Assembly (NCBI GenBank): GCA_902523535.1 | Contig: CABYZQ010000007.1 | Coordinates: 1 to 56,289, forward strand | Length of the DNA: 56,289 bases | From: an uncultured Pelagibacteraceae bacterium | Lineage (GTDB): Bacteria; Pseudomonadota; Alphaproteobacteria; Pelagibacterales; AG-422-B15 | Reading direction: 5' to 3' | Shown here: positions 53,618 to 56,289 of the stretch, in pieces | Layout: each line of letters opens with the position of its first letter | How positions within the stretch are numbered: the first letter of the stretch is position 1 | Notes under the pieces: generated by a model | Seen by the model: the letters and a program-made list of their open reading frames with translations, nothing else | The model's database searches: none | Told to the model about the DNA's origin: nothing | Program-made: the position numbers and the translations under genes

Positions 53618-54707
53618 GATTTCTTAGTTCACTTTTTCTTACTTTTATACTTGAGGACTTGAGCTGACCGCACGCAGCCATAATATCTTGTCCCCTTGTT
53701 TTTCTAACAGGGCTTGCATAACCTGCATTTTTAATGATGTCACTAAATTTCTTAATTTGCTCTTTGTCAGAGCATTCATAGGGCGAATTAGGCCAAGGGT
53801 TAAAGGGAATAAGATTAATTTTTGCGGGAATTCCTGAAATTAATTTAACCAGTTTACGTGCATCGGCCACGCCATCATTGATACCTTTGAGCATAACATA
53901 TTCAAAAGTTATACGTTTTGCATTTTTAGCTCTTGGATATTCTCTGCACGATTTTATTAAATCTTTTAAGGGAAACTTTTTGTTTATTGGTACGATCTCA
54001 TTGCGTAATTCATCATTTGTTGCATGCAACGATATCGCAAGCCTTGAGTCTACTTCTTCTCCCCATTTCATTATTTCAGGAACTATACCTGATGTACTCA
54101 GCGTTATTCTCTTTGTTGATAATTGAATTCCCTCCTTATCGCCCATAATTTCTGCAGCTTGTTTGACATTATTATAATTATAGAGAGGCTCCCCCATTCC
54201 CATGAAAACAACATTTGAAATCTTTCTTCCGTGTGTATTTGACCAATCAGATAATTCATCCTTAGCCACAAGTAATTGTGAAACAATTTCTTCACTGGTT
54301 AAATTACGTACTAACTTTTGTGTACCTGTATAACAAAATGTACAATTCAATGTACAGCCTACTTGTGATGACACACACAAAGTTCCTCGATTATCTTCGG
54401 GAATAAAAACTGTCTCTATGAGATTTCCATCGCTGAGTTTGAATAACCACTTTTGTGTTCCATCAATAGATTTTTCATGTGTTTGTATTGTTGGTCTTTT
54501 AATTTTATAAAATTGAGGGAGTAATGATCTTAATTCTTTAGAGATCGAACTCATTTTCCCAAAATCAGTCTCACCTTTATTATAAATCCAATGCCATATT
54601 TGTTTAGCACGAAATTTATCTTTTGATTCTATGAGATCATTCGCGATCAAAGATTCATATATCTCCGATTGACTTAGTCCAATTAAGTCTGATTTTTCAT
54701 CTGTCAT
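53610..54707 (-). CDS. rlmN: Dual-specificity RNA methyltransferase RlmN
   Basis: RlmN is a radical-SAM enzyme that methylates C2 of A2503 in 23S rRNA and A37 of some tRNAs. The radical-SAM cluster is C118, C122 and C125 in [13 protein letters not shown]. The second conserved cysteine, which forms the protein-RNA adduct, lies in DIMAACGQL near the C-terminus. [12 protein letters not shown] and [12 protein letters not shown] are family blocks. Length is 365 residues. It precedes and overlaps argG. Confidence 0.95.
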   Translation of the reverse strand: MTDEKSDLIGLSQSEIYESLIANDLIESKDKFRAKQIWHWIYNKGETDFGKMSSISKELRSLLPQFYKIKRPTIQTHEKSIDGTQKWLFKLSDGNLIETVFIPEDNRGTLCVSSQVGCTLNCTFCYTGTQKLVRNLTSEEIVSQLLVAKDELSDWSNTHGRKISNVVFMGMGEPLYNYNNVKQAAEIMGDKEGIQLSTKRITLSTSGIVPEIMKWGEEVDSRLAISLHATNDELRNEIVPINKKFPLKDLIKSCREYPRAKNAKRITFEYVMLKGINDGVADARKLVKLISGIPAKINLIPFNPWPNSPYECSDKEQIKKFSDIIKNAGYASPVRKTRGQDIMAACGQLKSSSIKVRKSELRNHG

Positions 54708-54713
54708 GATTGT

Positions 54714-55232
54714 TTATGAGCAGGCTTCGTCGATCGCCGCTAATGCTTTTGTAAATCCAATAAGTGAATATGTATCTGTTATTTTGGTTCCTCTACTTGA
54801 GATACTCTTGACTTTGACACGTGCTCCATTCTTCAAATCTTTTATGAGTTTCTGGTCATTTTCGCCATCTGCGAGCCAGGCTCTTGATTCAACAGTGAAA
54901 AACTTGTAGTTGCTGTTGTTGATGCTGACTTCTACCATGCTCTTTGGCTTGAAGGTAAATCCAGTATCGACACTGGCTTCATGAGAAGTCCCATCTTCCT
55001 GGAAGTTTGTGATCATGAACGCATGCTCACCGCGATTTAGATCTGAGGGATTGGTCGCGATCGGCTTTGAAATGATGTAGCAAATTTTAGACGCTCCATC
55101 TTTAAATTCTTTTGCTTGCCACGCTCCACTTTTGCCAAAAGAGCCAAGGTGCACGACATCGATGACCGCAAAAGCATTTATTGAACTCAGCAGTAATATT
55201 GATAGAATAAGTTTGAAATTAATAAATTTCAT
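54714..55232 (-). CDS. IalB-like (invasion-associated locus B) periplasmic protein
   Basis: A 172-residue secreted protein. The signal peptide (about 1-22, cut near AFA) is followed by an IalB-type domain: WQAKEFKDGASKICYIISKP, then EHAFMITNF, the GFTFKPKSMVEVSI strand and RGTKITDTYSLIGFTKALAAIDEACS. The two conserved cysteines (in KICYI and EACS) may form a disulfide. IalB was named from Bartonella, but the domain is widespread in free-living alphaproteobacteria, where no invasion role is implied. It lies 6 bp upstream of rlmN in the same direction. Confidence 0.85.
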   Translation of the reverse strand: MKFINFKLILSILLLSSINAFAVIDVVHLGSFGKSGAWQAKEFKDGASKICYIISKPIATNPSDLNRGEHAFMITNFQEDGTSHEASVDTGFTFKPKSMVEVSINNSNYKFFTVESRAWLADGENDQKLIKDLKNGARVKVKSISSRGTKITDTYSLIGFTKALAAIDEACS

Positions 55233-55262
55233 AGCCTGTAATTTATATCGAGATTCATAATT

Positions 55263-56279
55263 ATGAAAGCAATTGTTTGTAAAGAATTCGGACCTCCAAG
55301 TTCATTGGTTTATGAGGATGTTGAAGTCCCTGAATTAAAAAAAAGTCAAATACTGGTAGATGTGCATGCTGCTGGTGTTAATTTTCCAGATACTTTAATT
55401 ATTCAAGATAAGTATCAAGTAAAGCCACCGCTTCCTTTTTCACCAGGAGGTGAAATATCAGGAACCATTAGTGCAGTCGGTGAAAGCATTACTGATTGGA
55501 AAGTTGGTGACGAGGTAGTTGCCATGACTGGGTTTGGAGGCTTCAGAGAACAAGTGATTGTCAGTGCGGGACAAATTTATAAAAAGCCAAGCAGTATGGA
55601 TTTTACTACGGCTTCTTGCTTTACATTAACTTATGGTACATCACAGTACGCATTAAAAAATCGAGGCCAACTCAAAGCAGGTGAAACGTTATTAGTTCTT
55701 GGAGCAGCTGGAGGTGTTGGTATATCAGCCGTTGAAATAGGCAAAGCTCTTGGCGCTAAAGTTGTAGCAGCCGCATCATCTGATGAAAAATTAGAAGTGT
55801 GCAAACAGTACGGTGCAGATGAAGTCATTAATTATGGTGGTTATGATTTAACAGATCGTGATCAAGTTAAACAATTTAGAAGTGAAATCGCTAAAGCAAC
55901 AGGTGGCAAAGGACCAGACGTTATTTATGATCCTGTTGGTGCTGACTTTACTGAGCCTGCGTTAAGAAGTATTGCATGGAATGGACGTTTCTTAGTTATC
56001 GGTTGGGCAGCTGGTCATATACCTAAAATTCCTATGAATCTTTATTTGATCAAGGGATGTTCAGCTGTAGGAGTATTCTGGGGACAGTTTACAGCTTTAG
56101 AGCCACAAAATCATTTGGATAATATGAACCAACTGACGAGTTGGTATGAAGAGGGCAAATTAAAAGCGCCTGTTACACAGGTTCTCCCACTTGAAAGAGG
56201 ACAAGAAGCTCTTGAAACAATTCTTGCACGTAAAGCTACCGGGAAGATTGCTCTGACGACTTCTTTCTATCAGACCTAG
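55263..56279 (+). CDS. Zinc-free MDR family NADPH:quinone oxidoreductase
   Basis: A 338-residue medium-chain reductase. AGVNFPDTLIIQDKYQVKPPLPFSPGGEISG is the quinone-reductase signature, lacking the zinc ligands of alcohol dehydrogenases, and the cofactor loop GAAGGVGISAVEIGKALGA (near 150) precedes a cofactor strand with AAASSDEK. Close relatives reduce quinones or act as enoyl reductases in propanoate or fatty-acid routes; the substrate is not decided here. It is divergent from the IalB-like gene across 30 bp, so the two promoters must overlap. The stop lies just inside the window. Confidence 0.88.
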   Translation: MKAIVCKEFGPPSSLVYEDVEVPELKKSQILVDVHAAGVNFPDTLIIQDKYQVKPPLPFSPGGEISGTISAVGESITDWKVGDEVVAMTGFGGFREQVIVSAGQIYKKPSSMDFTTASCFTLTYGTSQYALKNRGQLKAGETLLVLGAAGGVGISAVEIGKALGAKVVAAASSDEKLEVCKQYGADEVINYGGYDLTDRDQVKQFRSEIAKATGGKGPDVIYDPVGADFTEPALRSIAWNGRFLVIGWAAGHIPKIPMNLYLIKGCSAVGVFWGQFTALEPQNHLDNMNQLTSWYEEGKLKAPVTQVLPLERGQEALETILARKATGKIALTTSFYQT

Positions 56280-56289
56280 TAATTTTTAA

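Noticed and set aside
1-56289. CRISPR arrays, insertion sequences, prophage genes or toxin-antitoxin pairs
   Set aside because: No regularly spaced repeats, transposase, phage or toxin families were recognised on reading both strands; short or degenerate examples could be missed by eye.

Overview
The window is a gene-dense, A+T-rich stretch of a Gram-negative chromosome. Gene content and order point to a small-genome, probably marine, alphaproteobacterium. The pointers are the origin-type set mnmE-mnmG-rsmG-parA-parB-holA-lptE-leuS-DUF3576, hemE beside a cluster of DnaA boxes, a parS site inside rsmG, HemJ as the protoporphyrinogen oxidase, the hemC / tsaD-gpsA-EVE-acs arrangement, a SecB-type chaperone, an IalB-like protein and an SDHAF4-like peptide. 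The clade cannot be settled from the sequence alone; AEGEAN-169/HIMB59-, SAR116- or OCS116-like groups are only guesses.

Layout. 1-3.9 kb: secB (cut by the window edge), then a leftward run of Nudix hydrolase, dnaQ, coaE, aroE and maf. 3.92-4.20 kb: the likely replication origin, from which genes diverge. 4.2-8.0 kb: rightward hemE, hemH, hemJ and rho. 8.0-9.0 kb: leftward ogt and apt. 9.0-14.8 kb: rightward ferredoxin-like gene, mnmE, mnmG, rsmG (with parS), parA and parB. 14.8-21.2 kb: leftward DUF3576 lipoprotein gene, leuS, a TPR-sulfotransferase gene, lptE and holA. 21.3-24.2 kb: an abundant-type porin with its own terminator, yggS, an L,D-transpeptidase and a divergent OmpR-type DNA-binding protein. 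24.2-30.3 kb: a glutamine-synthetase-family gene, ftsK-lolA, a UbiH-like hydroxylase and a LON-domain protein. 30.5-33.8 kb: glycosyltransferase, tRNA-Gly(GCC), FkbM methyltransferase and an MFS transporter. 33.8-44.1 kb: mostly housekeeping genes (rpe-purH, SDHAF4-like, cytochrome c, cupin, a broken secreted-protein gene, acs, EVE, tsaD-gpsA, hemC-hemD). 44.3-52.4 kb: a DUF1302 / DUF1329 / YCF48-like envelope module, then an SDR, a class I amidotransferase, yggT and folD. 52.4-56.3 kb: rlmN-argG, an IalB-like protein and a quinone oxidoreductase.

Functions converge on three themes. The first is chromosome replication and segregation (candidate oriC, parS, ParA, ParB, DnaQ, HolA, FtsK). The second is haem synthesis: hemC, hemD, hemE, hemH and hemJ are all within 40 kb, with hemE starting at the edge of the origin. 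The third is the envelope: LptE, LolA, a porin, an L,D-transpeptidase, sugar or sulfate transferases, and the DUF1302/DUF1329/YCF48 set.

The least understood parts are the DUF1302-DUF1329-YCF48 module without an adjacent RND/MMPL transporter, a secreted-protein gene with a single in-frame stop, and start codons placed directly behind strong terminators. All nine tail-to-tail gene junctions have gaps of at most 12 bp, and four share a palindromic stop. No CRISPR array, insertion sequence, prophage or toxin-antitoxin pair was recognised.
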